This document shows, piece after piece, positions 43,762-51,611 of a stretch of 64,000 bases of DNA. The stretch is taken from positions 1 through 64,000 of the forward strand of contig JAHHHV010000075.1 of NCBI GenBank assembly GCA_019359155.1, given 5' to 3'. Source of the stretch: Pegethrix bostrychoides GSE-TBD4-15B (lineage in GTDB: Bacteria; Cyanobacteriota; Cyanobacteriia; Elainellales; Elainellaceae). Numbering within the stretch: the first letter of the stretch is position 1; the number at the start of each line of letters is the position of its first letter. The notes under the pieces were generated by a model. The model did not search any database. It had not been told where the DNA came from and saw only the letters and a program-made list of their open reading frames with translations. Both the position numbers and the translations under genes were made by a program.

Positions 43762-45457
43762 CTTCCCAGAACCTAGACCCGTTCCTGCTTCGCCCGCAAT
43801 GGGGACTATAGACGACCTGGCTCAACGGCTGACGCGCTGGGGACTGCGGCAGACTGGGGGCTTGCTGCGGGTGGAATATAGCTCTGAGTTTGCCCGCCAG
43901 CAGGTGATGCAGCAGGTTAAGCAAGCGCTGCAAGCTCAGCAGATCTCGCTGGAGGAAATCAGCCTGCCCCGTGCCCAGCCGCCTGAAACCGTGGTGCGCT
44001 TTTTGCTGGAAGCCTTGGAGCAGAGCCAATCTCCGGTGGTGTCGGTGGTGGGGTTTGCTTCGGCTTTTGGGTCGCAGGTGCCGCTACCGGATGCACTGCG
44101 GTTGTTCAACTTCAACCGCGAACGGTTTGTGGCAGCGGGCAAGCTGCAAATTTGGTGGATGACTCCCAATTTTCTGCAAACGGCGATCCATGCGATGCCT
44201 GATCTAAATAGCTGGTTTAGTCAGCGCTTGCAGTTGATTGAGCCGATTGCGTTGCCTGCTGATGCCTCGCTGGCTATCACGCGCTCTGGAGAATCGACCG
44301 AGGGATTTGTCGCCAATCTGGAGGATGCCAAACGCCGCGTCTACGAGCTGTTGCAACGAGAACGAGCCGCCCAAGCTGCTGGCGCTAGTGACTTGGAGCG
44401 TCTGCAAACCTATATTCTGCCAGCTCTGGAGGCTCTGGCTGACGTGGGAGCCGAGCAATCGCTGCACGACCTGACGATGCAATTTGAAGGATTGCTCAAC
44501 CAACTGAAGTTTAGCAACACGCCAGAAATCGCTACCAGTCTGGGTCGCTTGGCAAATCTTTATGCTGCCCAAGGGCGCTACAGTGAAGCAGAACCGCTCT
44601 ATCTGCAAGCCTTGGAGATCAGACGCAGCCAGCTTGGGGCAGAGCATCCCACCACGGCCACAAGCCTCAACAATCTGGCAAAGTTGTATCGTGCTCAAGG
44701 GCGCTACTCTGAGGCAGAACCGCTCTTTCTCGATGCGCTCAACATCAAACGCCGCCAGCTTGGGGCAGAGCATCCCTCCACTGCTCTAAGCCTCAACAAT
44801 CTGGCAATGTTGTACGATTCTCAAGGGCGCTACTCTGAGGCAGAACCGCTCTTTCTCGATGCGCTCAACATCAACCGCCGCCAGCTTGGGGCAGAGCATC
44901 CCGACACGGCCTCAAGCCTCAACAACCTGGCAGCGTTGTACCATTTTCAAGGGCGCTATGGTGAGGCAGAACCGCTCTTTCTCGATGCGCTCAACATCAG
45001 ACGCAGCCAGCTTGGGGCAGAGCATCCCTCCACGGCCACAAGCCTCAACAATCTGGCTCTGTTGTACAAGTCACAAGGGCGCTATGGTGAGGCAGAACCG
45101 CTCTATCTCGATGCGCTCAACATCAGACGCAGCCAGCTCGGTGCAGAGCATCCCGACACGGCACAAAGCCTCAACAATCTGGCTAATTTGTACGATTCAC
45201 AAGGGCGCTACTCTGAGGCAGAACTGCTCTATCTCGATGCGCTCAACATCACTCGCAGCCAGCTTGGAGCAGAGCATCCTGACACGGCCTCAAGCCTCAA
45301 CAATCTGGGTGCATTTTATGTAGAGCGTGGCAACTTCGAGGCTGCCATACCGCTATTGCAACAGTCGTTAGCGATTTGCGAGCGAGTTTTGGGCGATTCA
45401 CACCCTAATACGCTGGTCCCTCGGCACTGGCTAGAGCGGGCGCAGGCAGGGGAGTGA
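43730..45457 (+). CDS. TPR-repeat protein, partner of the ATPase
   Basis: A 575-residue protein starting at a GTG (43730 or 43733) with AGGAG just upstream, overlapping the ATPase gene. Residues about 20-210 form an unrecognised domain (GGLLRVEYSSEFARQQVMQQ; LWWMTPN-like QIWWMTPNFL; MPDLNSWFSQRLQLIEP) that may be an inactive ATPase-like fold. From about 275 to 540, kinesin-light-chain-type TPR units of 42 residues run in tandem: about six near-identical copies of AEPLxLDALNIxRxQLGAEHP joined by LNNLAxLYxxQGRYxEAE. The final 50 residues are a diverged TPR. TPR arrays bind proteins; this suggests the recognition side of a two-component machine. Confidence 0.7.
   Translation: MVARNISPKANFPEPRPVPASPAMGTIDDLAQRLTRWGLRQTGGLLRVEYSSEFARQQVMQQVKQALQAQQISLEEISLPRAQPPETVVRFLLEALEQSQSPVVSVVGFASAFGSQVPLPDALRLFNFNRERFVAAGKLQIWWMTPNFLQTAIHAMPDLNSWFSQRLQLIEPIALPADASLAITRSGESTEGFVANLEDAKRRVYELLQRERAAQAAGASDLERLQTYILPALEALADVGAEQSLHDLTMQFEGLLNQLKFSNTPEIATSLGRLANLYAAQGRYSEAEPLYLQALEIRRSQLGAEHPTTATSLNNLAKLYRAQGRYSEAEPLFLDALNIKRRQLGAEHPSTALSLNNLAMLYDSQGRYSEAEPLFLDALNINRRQLGAEHPDTASSLNNLAALYHFQGRYGEAEPLFLDALNIRRSQLGAEHPSTATSLNNLALLYKSQGRYGEAEPLYLDALNIRRSQLGAEHPDTAQSLNNLANLYDSQGRYSEAELLYLDALNITRSQLGAEHPDTASSLNNLGAFYVERGNFEAAIPLLQQSLAICERVLGDSHPNTLVPRHWLERAQAGE
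44560..45325 (+). repeat. 126-nt tandem repeats encoding TPR units
   Basis: About six 126-nt units differ mainly at the LYxxQ position and at the two residues before the next SLNNLA; the rest is nearly unchanged at the nucleotide level. Such uniformity points to recent amplification or gene conversion. Confidence 0.9.
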
Positions 45458-45474
45458 GGGTGAGCGGTGGGTTG

Positions 45475-45563
45475 GTTAATCCTGCAAGTCGGGCGGTGGA
45501 TTGACCAACTCGCCTAGATATTGCTGAACGAAGGCTGCTGCGGCTTCGGGGTTGAGCTGATTG
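45475..45563. repeat. Direct repeat, right copy (HTH gene 3' end)
   Basis: This is the partner of 42122-42213 and forms the 3' end of the intact HTH gene. The same orientation on both sides of the ATPase-TPR cassette means recombination between the copies would delete the cassette. Confidence 0.88.
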
Positions 45564-45727
45564 AGAGCCTGCGTGATCTCAGCGACCGCTTCTGCGCTGG
45601 GGTCAACCTGCTCATGAAACCATCGATAGACCACATATCGCTGAACGCCAAGCATGACAGCTAGTTTGTTCTGACTAATTCCATACTGCTCTAAGACCCG
45701 CCTGAGCGCTTTACCAGCTTTTCCCAT
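45476..45727 (-). CDS. Small Xre-type HTH regulator
   Basis: An 83-residue protein. The HTH fills about 8-50 (VLEQYGISQNKLAVMLGVQR and YVVYRWFHEQVDP), followed by AEAVAEITQALNQLNPEAAA, a dimerisation-like tail. Related 80-90-residue HTH proteins of this pattern are common in cyanobacteria. It reads toward the TPR gene and is divergent from the small gene at 45825. A palindrome (TGTGCACA, 45776-45783) and TGTA/TACA words lie in the intervening promoter region and could be its operator. Confidence 0.82.
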   Translation of the reverse strand: MGKAGKALRRVLEQYGISQNKLAVMLGVQRYVVYRWFHEQVDPSAEAVAEITQALNQLNPEAAAAFVQQYLGELVNPPPDLQD

Positions 45728-45769
45728 GCCCCTGATCCTGTCAGAGGAAGATCAAGCCGTAAATAGAAA

Positions 45770-45824
45770 CATATTTGTGCACATCATGTAAGATGAGATC
45801 TGTACACTGATTTGTTTACAGATT
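45770..45824. promoter_or_regulatory. Putative operator in divergent HTH promoter region
   Basis: The gap between the divergent HTH and 82-residue protein genes holds the perfect palindrome TGTGCACA (45776-45783), flanked by ACAT and ATGT, and a TGTA...TACA pair near 45811-45826. These symmetric words are consistent with a binding site for a dimeric repressor, most simply the HTH protein itself. Confidence 0.35.
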
Positions 45825-46073
45825 ATGGCTCAAGATTTCCGATCTGACGACTTTGCAGAACTGCCGCCCGATGCGCCGCTAAATTACGACGCTGCACCCA
45901 TCCGCGAACCCGTGCGGCTGATCGTGGTCAGCTCGCGCCAAGGCGTAACCCGCATGATTCAAACCCTGCATCTGCGCGGCGTGGTGAGCGCTCACGAATG
46001 GAGCGCCCTCCAGCCAGAGCCAATGACCGGCAAATGGATGAGCGTGGCGACCAAATATCTGTCGCTGGGCTAA
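45825..46073 (+). CDS. Conserved 82-residue protein of unknown function
   Basis: A small soluble protein with an acidic N-terminus and a conserved-looking core (REPVRLIVVSSRQGVTRMIQ, then LHLRGVVSAHEWS and TGKWMSVATKYLSLG). I associate this pattern with a family of short cyanobacterial proteins but know no function. It is divergent from the HTH gene, which may regulate it. Confidence 0.62.
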   Translation: MAQDFRSDDFAELPPDAPLNYDAAPIREPVRLIVVSSRQGVTRMIQTLHLRGVVSAHEWSALQPEPMTGKWMSVATKYLSLG

Positions 46074-46249
46074 AGCGCTCAGCTATTAAGCCAGCGTAAT
46101 TTTGCCCCAGCAAACATCTCAAAATATTGCAAAAAATATTACGGTCTGTTTCAATTCGCGGTATTCCGCCCAGTTTTGGCCGAGGAGCCTGAACTGGCGT
46201 GATACGATGCCTTTCGTAGCCTTAAGAGATCGATTTTAGGAGAAAACCT

Positions 46250-47470
46250 TTGACACTGCGGGTTGCTGTTGTAGGATCGGGTCCGGCAGGCTCCTCGGCT
46301 GCCGAAACCTTAGCGAAAGCTGGAATTGAAACCTATCTGATTGAGCGCAAGTTAGACAACGCCAAGCCCTGCGGTGGAGCAATCCCGCTCTGCATGGTGG
46401 CCGAGTTTGAACTGCCGCCCGAAATCATCGATCGGCGGGTTCGCAAGATGAAAATGATCTCGCCCTCCAATATCGAGGTCAACATTGGGCGGACGCTAAA
46501 AGACGACGAGTATATTGGCATGTGCCGCCGCGAAGTCCTAGACGGATTTTTGCGTGACCGCGCTGCCAAGCTAGGAGCCAAGCTGATCAACGGCACAGTG
46601 CATACGCTGGAGATTCCCAGCGGCAGCGGTGCCTATACGCTGCACTATGCTGATCACTCCGACGGCAGCTTAGAAGGCGTAGCCAAAACGCTCCAGGTGG
46701 ACTTGGTGATCGGCGCAGATGGAGCCAACTCGCGGGTGGCCAAAGCCATTGATGCGGGCGACTACAACTACGCCATTGCCTTCCAAGAGCGGATTCGCCT
46801 CCCCGAAGACAAAATGGCCTACTACGAAGAGCTGGCCGAAATGTATGTCGGCGACGACGTTTCGCCCGACTTCTACGCCTGGGTTTTCCCCAAGTACGAC
46901 CATGTGGCAGTCGGCACAGGCACGATGAAAGTCAACAAGTCCAAAATCAAAGACTTGCAGGCAGGCATCCGGCTGCGCGCCGCTAAAAAGCTGGAAGGCG
47001 GGCAGATTATTAAAGTCGAAGCGCACCCCATTCCAGAGCATCCGCGTCCGCGTCGGGTGGTAGGTCGCGTGGCGCTCGTTGGCGATGCGGCAGGCTATGT
47101 CACCAAGTCTTCGGGCGAGGGCATTTACTTCGCGGCCAAGTCAGGCCGGATGTGCGCCGAGACAATTGTGGAGTTCTCCAACCGGGGCGCGAGCATCCCG
47201 ACCGAGGCCGACCTGAAGGTTTACCTAAAGCGCTGGGATAAAGCCTACGGCATCACCTACAAAGTGCTGGATATTTTGCAGCGCGTCTTCTACCGCTCAG
47301 ATGCCACCCGCGAAGCCTTTGTGGAAATGTGCGCCGATATCGACGTGCAGAAGCTGACCTTTGACAGCTACCTCTACAAAACCGTCGTGCCTGCCAACCC
47401 GCTGGTACAGATGAAAATCACCGCCAAGACAATCGGCAGTCTGCTGCGCGGCAACGCCCTAGCGCCCTAG
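46250..47470 (+). CDS. chlP: Geranylgeranyl diphosphate/chlorophyll reductase
   Basis: A 406-residue flavoprotein that reduces geranylgeranyl groups to phytyl for chlorophyll and tocopherol. The FAD-binding motif VVGSGPAGSSAAETLAKAG is at the N-terminus, followed by LDNAKPCGGAIP and GADGANSRVAKA; the C-terminal half has VGDAAGYVTKSSGEGIYFAAKSG. All are typical of ChlP. The start is a TTG at 46250 with a strong AGGAG seven bases upstream. The protein length is as usual for the family. It ends just before a bidirectional terminator. Confidence 0.97.
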   Translation: MTLRVAVVGSGPAGSSAAETLAKAGIETYLIERKLDNAKPCGGAIPLCMVAEFELPPEIIDRRVRKMKMISPSNIEVNIGRTLKDDEYIGMCRREVLDGFLRDRAAKLGAKLINGTVHTLEIPSGSGAYTLHYADHSDGSLEGVAKTLQVDLVIGADGANSRVAKAIDAGDYNYAIAFQERIRLPEDKMAYYEELAEMYVGDDVSPDFYAWVFPKYDHVAVGTGTMKVNKSKIKDLQAGIRLRAAKKLEGGQIIKVEAHPIPEHPRPRRVVGRVALVGDAAGYVTKSSGEGIYFAAKSGRMCAETIVEFSNRGASIPTEADLKVYLKRWDKAYGITYKVLDILQRVFYRSDATREAFVEMCADIDVQKLTFDSYLYKTVVPANPLVQMKITAKTIGSLLRGNALAP

Positions 47471-47489
47471 CGCGAACGCTAGACAATTC

Positions 47490-47524
47490 AAAAAGGGATC
47501 TGCTTTTGGCAGATCCCTTTTTTG
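47490..47524. terminator. Bidirectional terminator between chlP and tRNA-Ser
   Basis: A perfect stem (AAAAGGGATCTGC with GCAGATCCCTTTT) with a short TTTTG loop is followed by T residues on the plus strand and by A residues (T on the minus strand) on the other side. It can end chlP transcripts from the left and tRNA transcripts from the right. Confidence 0.93.
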
Positions 47525-47550
47525 CTGTGAACTTCTTGCCGTGAATAGAA

Positions 47551-47639
47551 CGGAGAGGGAGGGATTCGAACCCTCGGTACGACCTAAACCGTACAACAGA
47601 TTAGCAATCTGCCGCTTTCGACCACTCAGCCACCTCTCC
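47551..47639 (-). tRNA. tRNA-Ser (anticodon GCU)
   Basis: On the minus strand the sequence begins GGAGAGGTGGCTGAGTGG and ends GGGTTCGAATCCCTCCCTCT plus CCG, with a seven-pair acceptor stem and a T-arm containing TTCGAAT. The anticodon loop is TTGCTAA (anticodon GCU). A long variable arm, as in class II serine tRNAs, is present. The encoded gene lacks CCA. Confidence 0.96.
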
Positions 47640-47744
47640 ATTAAGGCTCACTTAATATAGCAGATCACCACCCAGCCTCCGCAACTGGTTGTCCATCAAG
47701 TTTAATAATGTTAATATCGGGTAAAATTGCACCCGCACGCATCC

Positions 47745-48242
47745 ATGGGCAAGGTTCTGGTTTTGAACGCTTCCTACGAGCCGCTAAACATTACTAGCTG
47801 GAGACGTGCTGTTGTCTTATTAATCAAAGGGAAAGCCGAGCAGATCGAGCATAACGGTCGCCAGATCTACGCCGATACACCCCTGCCTACCGTAATCCGG
47901 CTGCGCCACTACGTCCGGGTGCCCTACAAAGAAATTCCGCTCACCCGCCGCAATCTAATGCACCGCGACAGCCATTCCTGCCAGTATTGCGGCTGCATCA
48001 GCGACGGCCTGACGCTCGATCATGTTGTGCCGCGCTCGCGAGGCGGCGACGATTCCTGGGAAAATATCGTCGCCGCCTGCGTCCGCTGCAACGTCAAAAA
48101 GGGCAACCGCACGCCTAAAGAGGCCAATATGCCACTGCGACAGGTGCCTCATCAGCCCCACAGCGGTCTGTATTTTGAGGTGACTAAGTACATTAAGAGC
48201 GGTGCCCATCAGGAGTGGAAAAAATATGTGATTGGCGGCTGA
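47745..48242 (+). CDS. HNH endonuclease family protein
   Basis: A 165-residue protein. The HNH motif spans CQYCGCISDGLTLDH, PRSRGG and NIVAACVRCNVKKGN, with two CxxC zinc-binding pairs. The N-terminal segment (VLVLNASYEPLNITSWRRA) is that of the widespread bacterial/cyanobacterial HNH family. Catalytic activity on DNA is expected but the biological target is unknown. The ATG at 47745 (MGKVLVLNASYEPL) is preferred to a TTG at 47727. Confidence 0.92.
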   Translation: MGKVLVLNASYEPLNITSWRRAVVLLIKGKAEQIEHNGRQIYADTPLPTVIRLRHYVRVPYKEIPLTRRNLMHRDSHSCQYCGCISDGLTLDHVVPRSRGGDDSWENIVAACVRCNVKKGNRTPKEANMPLRQVPHQPHSGLYFEVTKYIKSGAHQEWKKYVIGG

Positions 48243-48344
48243 ACATTGCCTCCACTGCGGCTGCAATCGCGTTCAGGCTCCCTCAGAAGAGGTAGATCTT
48301 GAGCTATCTGAGACAACGGCTGCTTTTTTTGCCAAGATCAAGAG

Positions 48345-49703
48345 GTGTTCCTTGATGCTCCGCAATCCCCTAAATCTATTGCCCTCATGATTGAGTCTGT
48401 TGCTACGCCCAAGAACGCTACGCCTAAGTCGAAAGCCCAGCCTAGCCAGTCTGCGAATCAGTCTGCGAATCAGCCCGCGAATCAGCCCGCGAATCAGTCC
48501 GCCAATCAGCCTGCCAATCAGTCGGGTGAGCAGCGTTCAGGCCCAGAACAGGCCGCGCCCACCAGCCAAGGCTGGATGACCCCGCAGGCGCGCAGCACCA
48601 CAGAGCAGAAGGCGAGCGAATTCCGTCGGGTGCTGGAACAACATCGGGGTGAACGGCAGCTGGTGGCGCTGCAAGATTTTCCAGATCCAGACGCGCTCTC
48701 CTGCGCCTGGGCCTACAAGCTAATTGCCCAGCAGTACGACATTCGCTGCGATATCGTCTATGCAGGCGCACTCAGCCACCAGGAAAACATTGCGCTGGTG
48801 CGGCTGACCAACTTGCCCGCTCAGCGCTGGTCGCCGCAGGTGCTGCGCGAGAAGGATTTTTCGGTCTATCAGGGCTGTGTGTATGTCGATAATCAAGGCA
48901 CGACTACCCAGTTTCAGAGCATTACGCAGCAGGCCAGAATTCCGCTGGTGGTGGTGATTGATCACCATACGGCGCAGGGCGAACTGAACGCTGAATTTAT
49001 TGACCTGCGGCCACAGGTGCGCGCCACCGCCACGATTTTGACCCAGTATCTCCAGTCGGGGCTGATCAAGTTCGATACCAACAACAGCGAGCATGTCAAA
49101 TGCGCTACTGCCCTGATGCACGGGCTGCGCTCAGACACGAATCGGCTGATGCAGGCGCAGGAAGAAGACTTTTTGGCGGCAGCTTACCTCAGCCGCTTTT
49201 ACGACACGCAGCTGCTCAACTCGGTGCTGCAAGCCTCGCGCTCGAAGCGAGTCATGGATGTGATTGAGCGCTCGCTGCGGAATCGGATGCTGCAAAACAA
49301 CTTTTCGATCGCTGGAGTTGGCTACCTGCGCTACGACGACCGAGACGCGATTCCGCAGGCGGCTGACTTTTTGGTGACTGAGGAGAACGTGCATACAGCG
49401 GTGGTCTACGGCATTGTGCATGACGAAGACGACGATCTCGAAGTGGTGATTGGCTCGCTGCGAACCTCAAAAATCACGCTCGACCCAGATGAATTTATCA
49501 AAGAGGCGTTTGGCCAAGACGCTCAAGGGCGATTCTTTGGCGGCGGGCGCTCAATGGCGGGCGGCTTTGAAATCCCGATGGGCTTTCTATCAGGCTTCAA
49601 CGAAGCTTCTGACTACACGCGGATGAAATGGGAAGTATTCGACGCGCAAATCAAGCAAAAGCTACTGCGCTTAGTCAACCCGGATGACGATATTCTCACC
49701 TGA
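48345..49703 (+). CDS. DHH family phosphoesterase
   Basis: A 452-residue protein (438 if the ATG at 48387 is used). The DHH motifs are FPDPDALSCAWAYK, VYVDNQGTT and VVIDHHTAQGEL; a DHHA1-like C-terminal region follows with FGGGRSMAGGFEIP. Family members hydrolyse phosphodiesters such as nanoRNA, pAp or cyclic di-AMP; the sequence does not select one. An in-frame 12-nt repeat (48447-48521) makes a Ser/Ala/Asn/Gln/Pro-rich N-terminal tail. The start is uncertain because this tail is not conserved. Confidence 0.87.
   Translation: MFLDAPQSPKSIALMIESVATPKNATPKSKAQPSQSANQSANQPANQPANQSANQPANQSGEQRSGPEQAAPTSQGWMTPQARSTTEQKASEFRRVLEQHRGERQLVALQDFPDPDALSCAWAYKLIAQQYDIRCDIVYAGALSHQENIALVRLTNLPAQRWSPQVLREKDFSVYQGCVYVDNQGTTTQFQSITQQARIPLVVVIDHHTAQGELNAEFIDLRPQVRATATILTQYLQSGLIKFDTNNSEHVKCATALMHGLRSDTNRLMQAQEEDFLAAAYLSRFYDTQLLNSVLQASRSKRVMDVIERSLRNRMLQNNFSIAGVGYLRYDDRDAIPQAADFLVTEENVHTAVVYGIVHDEDDDLEVVIGSLRTSKITLDPDEFIKEAFGQDAQGRFFGGGRSMAGGFEIPMGFLSGFNEASDYTRMKWEVFDAQIKQKLLRLVNPDDDILT
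48447..48521 (+). repeat. 12-nt in-frame tandem repeat (QSAN/QPAN)
   Basis: Six imperfect copies of CAGTCTGCGAAT encode repeated QSAN and QPAN in the N-terminal tail of the DHH protein. It is the longest of the short in-frame repeats in the window. Confidence 0.93.
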
Positions 49704-49831
49704 TAACCACCACGGCGGAATATAGAACTGAGTAGCTCACTGTGGATAGATAAGTAGATATATAGATTGATAAATATAGATTAGTAGATGATTGATTGAG
49801 CTGCCCAACTTTAAGATGACGGATGAGATGA

Positions 49832-51367
49832 TCAATAGAATGGCGTTGCCGTCTGCTCAATCTGCTGCACGGCGGTCAAAGCCGCATAGCTCACCCCTGC
49901 CGTGCCCTCGCCGGGGTGGGTTGAGTCGCCGACTAGCCAGAGATTGCGGATTGGAGTCCGAGTCGCAAAGCCAAATGGGCCAAAGGTGGGAACTCGCTGG
50001 CCAATGCCGCCCACAATGCCGTGATCGCGAGCCGTATACCGCGCAAAGCTGCGAGGCGTAGCGGCTTCGATATGGATAATATGCTGCGGGTCTAGATCGA
50101 AATAGCCGGAGAGTCGAGCGATTGCCTGATCCGTATACTGCTGCTTTAATGCCGCATACTCTGTGGTGTTCCACCAGATATCTGGATTGGTAAACGAAGA
50201 AGCCACAATTGTGGCACAGCCTGCCGGAGCGCGACCATCCCCCGGCTGACTCACCGAGACAAACAGCGAGTTGTTCTCGGCAATTGGCTCGTCGTAGTCA
50301 TAGAGAAACTGAAGATGGGGCGGGCAGTCAGCCGGAATAGCAGCTTGCTCAACGCCCAGATAGATGACAAATGCACCTGACCCTGCTGGGAGCCGCTCGA
50401 CGCGCTGCCGATAGCCCGCAGGTGCTGCGCTGCCCAAAAGCTGCACCAAGTTTTGCACCGTGACGTTTGCGACTATATGATCAGCCGGTTCAGTCCAGGT
50501 TTTGCCCGTTTTCTGATTGCAGATTTCGACGGCTGCACTGGTAGCCGCACTGGTAGTCGCACGAGTAGACGCACTAGCTGGCTCCGGCTTGATTTGCTTG
50601 ACCGTATGCCGCAGATGCAGCTTGCCGCCCTGCTGCGCTAGCGCCTGCACCAGCGCATCACTCAACGCCTGCATACTGCCCTGCAAATGCGACAACCCCT
50701 GCGGCTGTTGCGAGACATTGAGCGCTGTAGCTGCATAGAGCAACGCCGTTTGATCTGCCCCAACCTGCGAGTACAGCTTCAGCTGCATGTCAAGAAACGT
50801 CTTCAGCCGTCGGTCGTTGAGTCCATAAGCTCGCAGCATCTGACCCACGGTTGTGAAGGTATGCGGCAGTGTCAGCAGCGTATCAGGCCGCAGCGCCTGC
50901 GCCAAGCGCCAGCAATCCCAGACGCTGCGCGGCGGCAACACCGGATCGCGCGACTGGAACGCCCAGCTATATCGAAACAAGCTGCCCAAGAGCTGCCAGA
51001 ACGGCTCGCTGCCCGGAAACTGCCGCTGTCGTTCAGCCTGCCAGCGCTCCGGGTCGCGCCAGACGTTGATGGGCTGGCGTTCACCGGGCAAAAATACGGC
51101 GCAGGCGGGATCGCAGGCGGTCGCCGCAGGCAGGGCAACTCCCAGTTCAGCAAAAACGCGATGGTGAATACCGCCCGGTTCTAGACCCGCTACCTGCGTT
51201 GCGCCGACATCAAACGTGAAGCCGCGCCGCTTAAACGTAGAAGCGCAGCCTCCCGGCACTAGCGCCTGCTCAAAAACCTGCACCGCATAGCCGCGCTGCG
51301 CCAGTAGAGCTGCTGCCGTCAAGCCACCAATTCCCGCGCCAACAACGACGACCCGCTTGCCATCCAT
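49832..51367 (-). CDS. crtD: Carotenoid desaturase/isomerase family, CrtD-like
   Basis: A 511-residue FAD protein of the phytoene desaturase superfamily. The N-terminus is VVVVGAGIGGLTAAALLAQRG, followed by EQALVPGGCAST and FDVGATQVAGLEPGG; the C-terminus has NLWLVGDSTHPGEGTAGVSY. The AGLEPGGIHHRVFAELG stretch recalls CrtD, the C-3',4' desaturase of cyanobacterial myxoxanthophyll synthesis. The related CrtO or CrtH families are alternatives. The start is the ATG at 51367, directly before the FAD motif; the longer frame to 51460 adds unrelated residues. An in-frame 12-nt duplication gives a TRATTSAATSAA stretch. Confidence 0.8.
   Translation of the reverse strand: MDGKRVVVVGAGIGGLTAAALLAQRGYAVQVFEQALVPGGCASTFKRRGFTFDVGATQVAGLEPGGIHHRVFAELGVALPAATACDPACAVFLPGERQPINVWRDPERWQAERQRQFPGSEPFWQLLGSLFRYSWAFQSRDPVLPPRSVWDCWRLAQALRPDTLLTLPHTFTTVGQMLRAYGLNDRRLKTFLDMQLKLYSQVGADQTALLYAATALNVSQQPQGLSHLQGSMQALSDALVQALAQQGGKLHLRHTVKQIKPEPASASTRATTSAATSAAVEICNQKTGKTWTEPADHIVANVTVQNLVQLLGSAAPAGYRQRVERLPAGSGAFVIYLGVEQAAIPADCPPHLQFLYDYDEPIAENNSLFVSVSQPGDGRAPAGCATIVASSFTNPDIWWNTTEYAALKQQYTDQAIARLSGYFDLDPQHIIHIEAATPRSFARYTARDHGIVGGIGQRVPTFGPFGFATRTPIRNLWLVGDSTHPGEGTAGVSYAALTAVQQIEQTATPFY
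50531..50578 (-). repeat. 12-nt in-frame tandem repeat in crtD
   Basis: About four imperfect copies of GCACTGGTAGCC (plus-strand sense) encode an Ala/Thr/Ser-rich insertion in a surface loop of the CrtD-like protein. Confidence 0.85.
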
Positions 51368-51611
51368 TTGTAGTTTTGCTGAGAGTTCGTTACATTTCTT
51401 TAATTCTATCTTGCTCAACCCCAGGTGCGAGACTGCCGCAGTCCAGTTCTGCCCTGCCAAACTCAGTGATCAAAAATTGTCTGTATAGCCCCAAATGCCA
51501 GTGTGACTCGGCACACAGCCTGTGACTGCATAAGTTCTTAGCTTGTTGATATAGATCAAGACAGATCGATCGAAATAGATCCATACAACACAATTGCTGG
51601 AGGATATCGCG

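Noticed and set aside
42122-45563. Interpreting the direct repeats as the ends of an insertion sequence or integrase element
   Set aside because: No transposase, integrase or terminal inverted repeats were found, and the repeats are gene fragments, so the element type is left open.
48447-48521. A CRISPR array, because of the regular repeats
   Set aside because: Units are only 12 nt, contiguous without spacers and in frame in a coding region, so they are simple tandem repeats. No CRISPR array was seen anywhere in the window.
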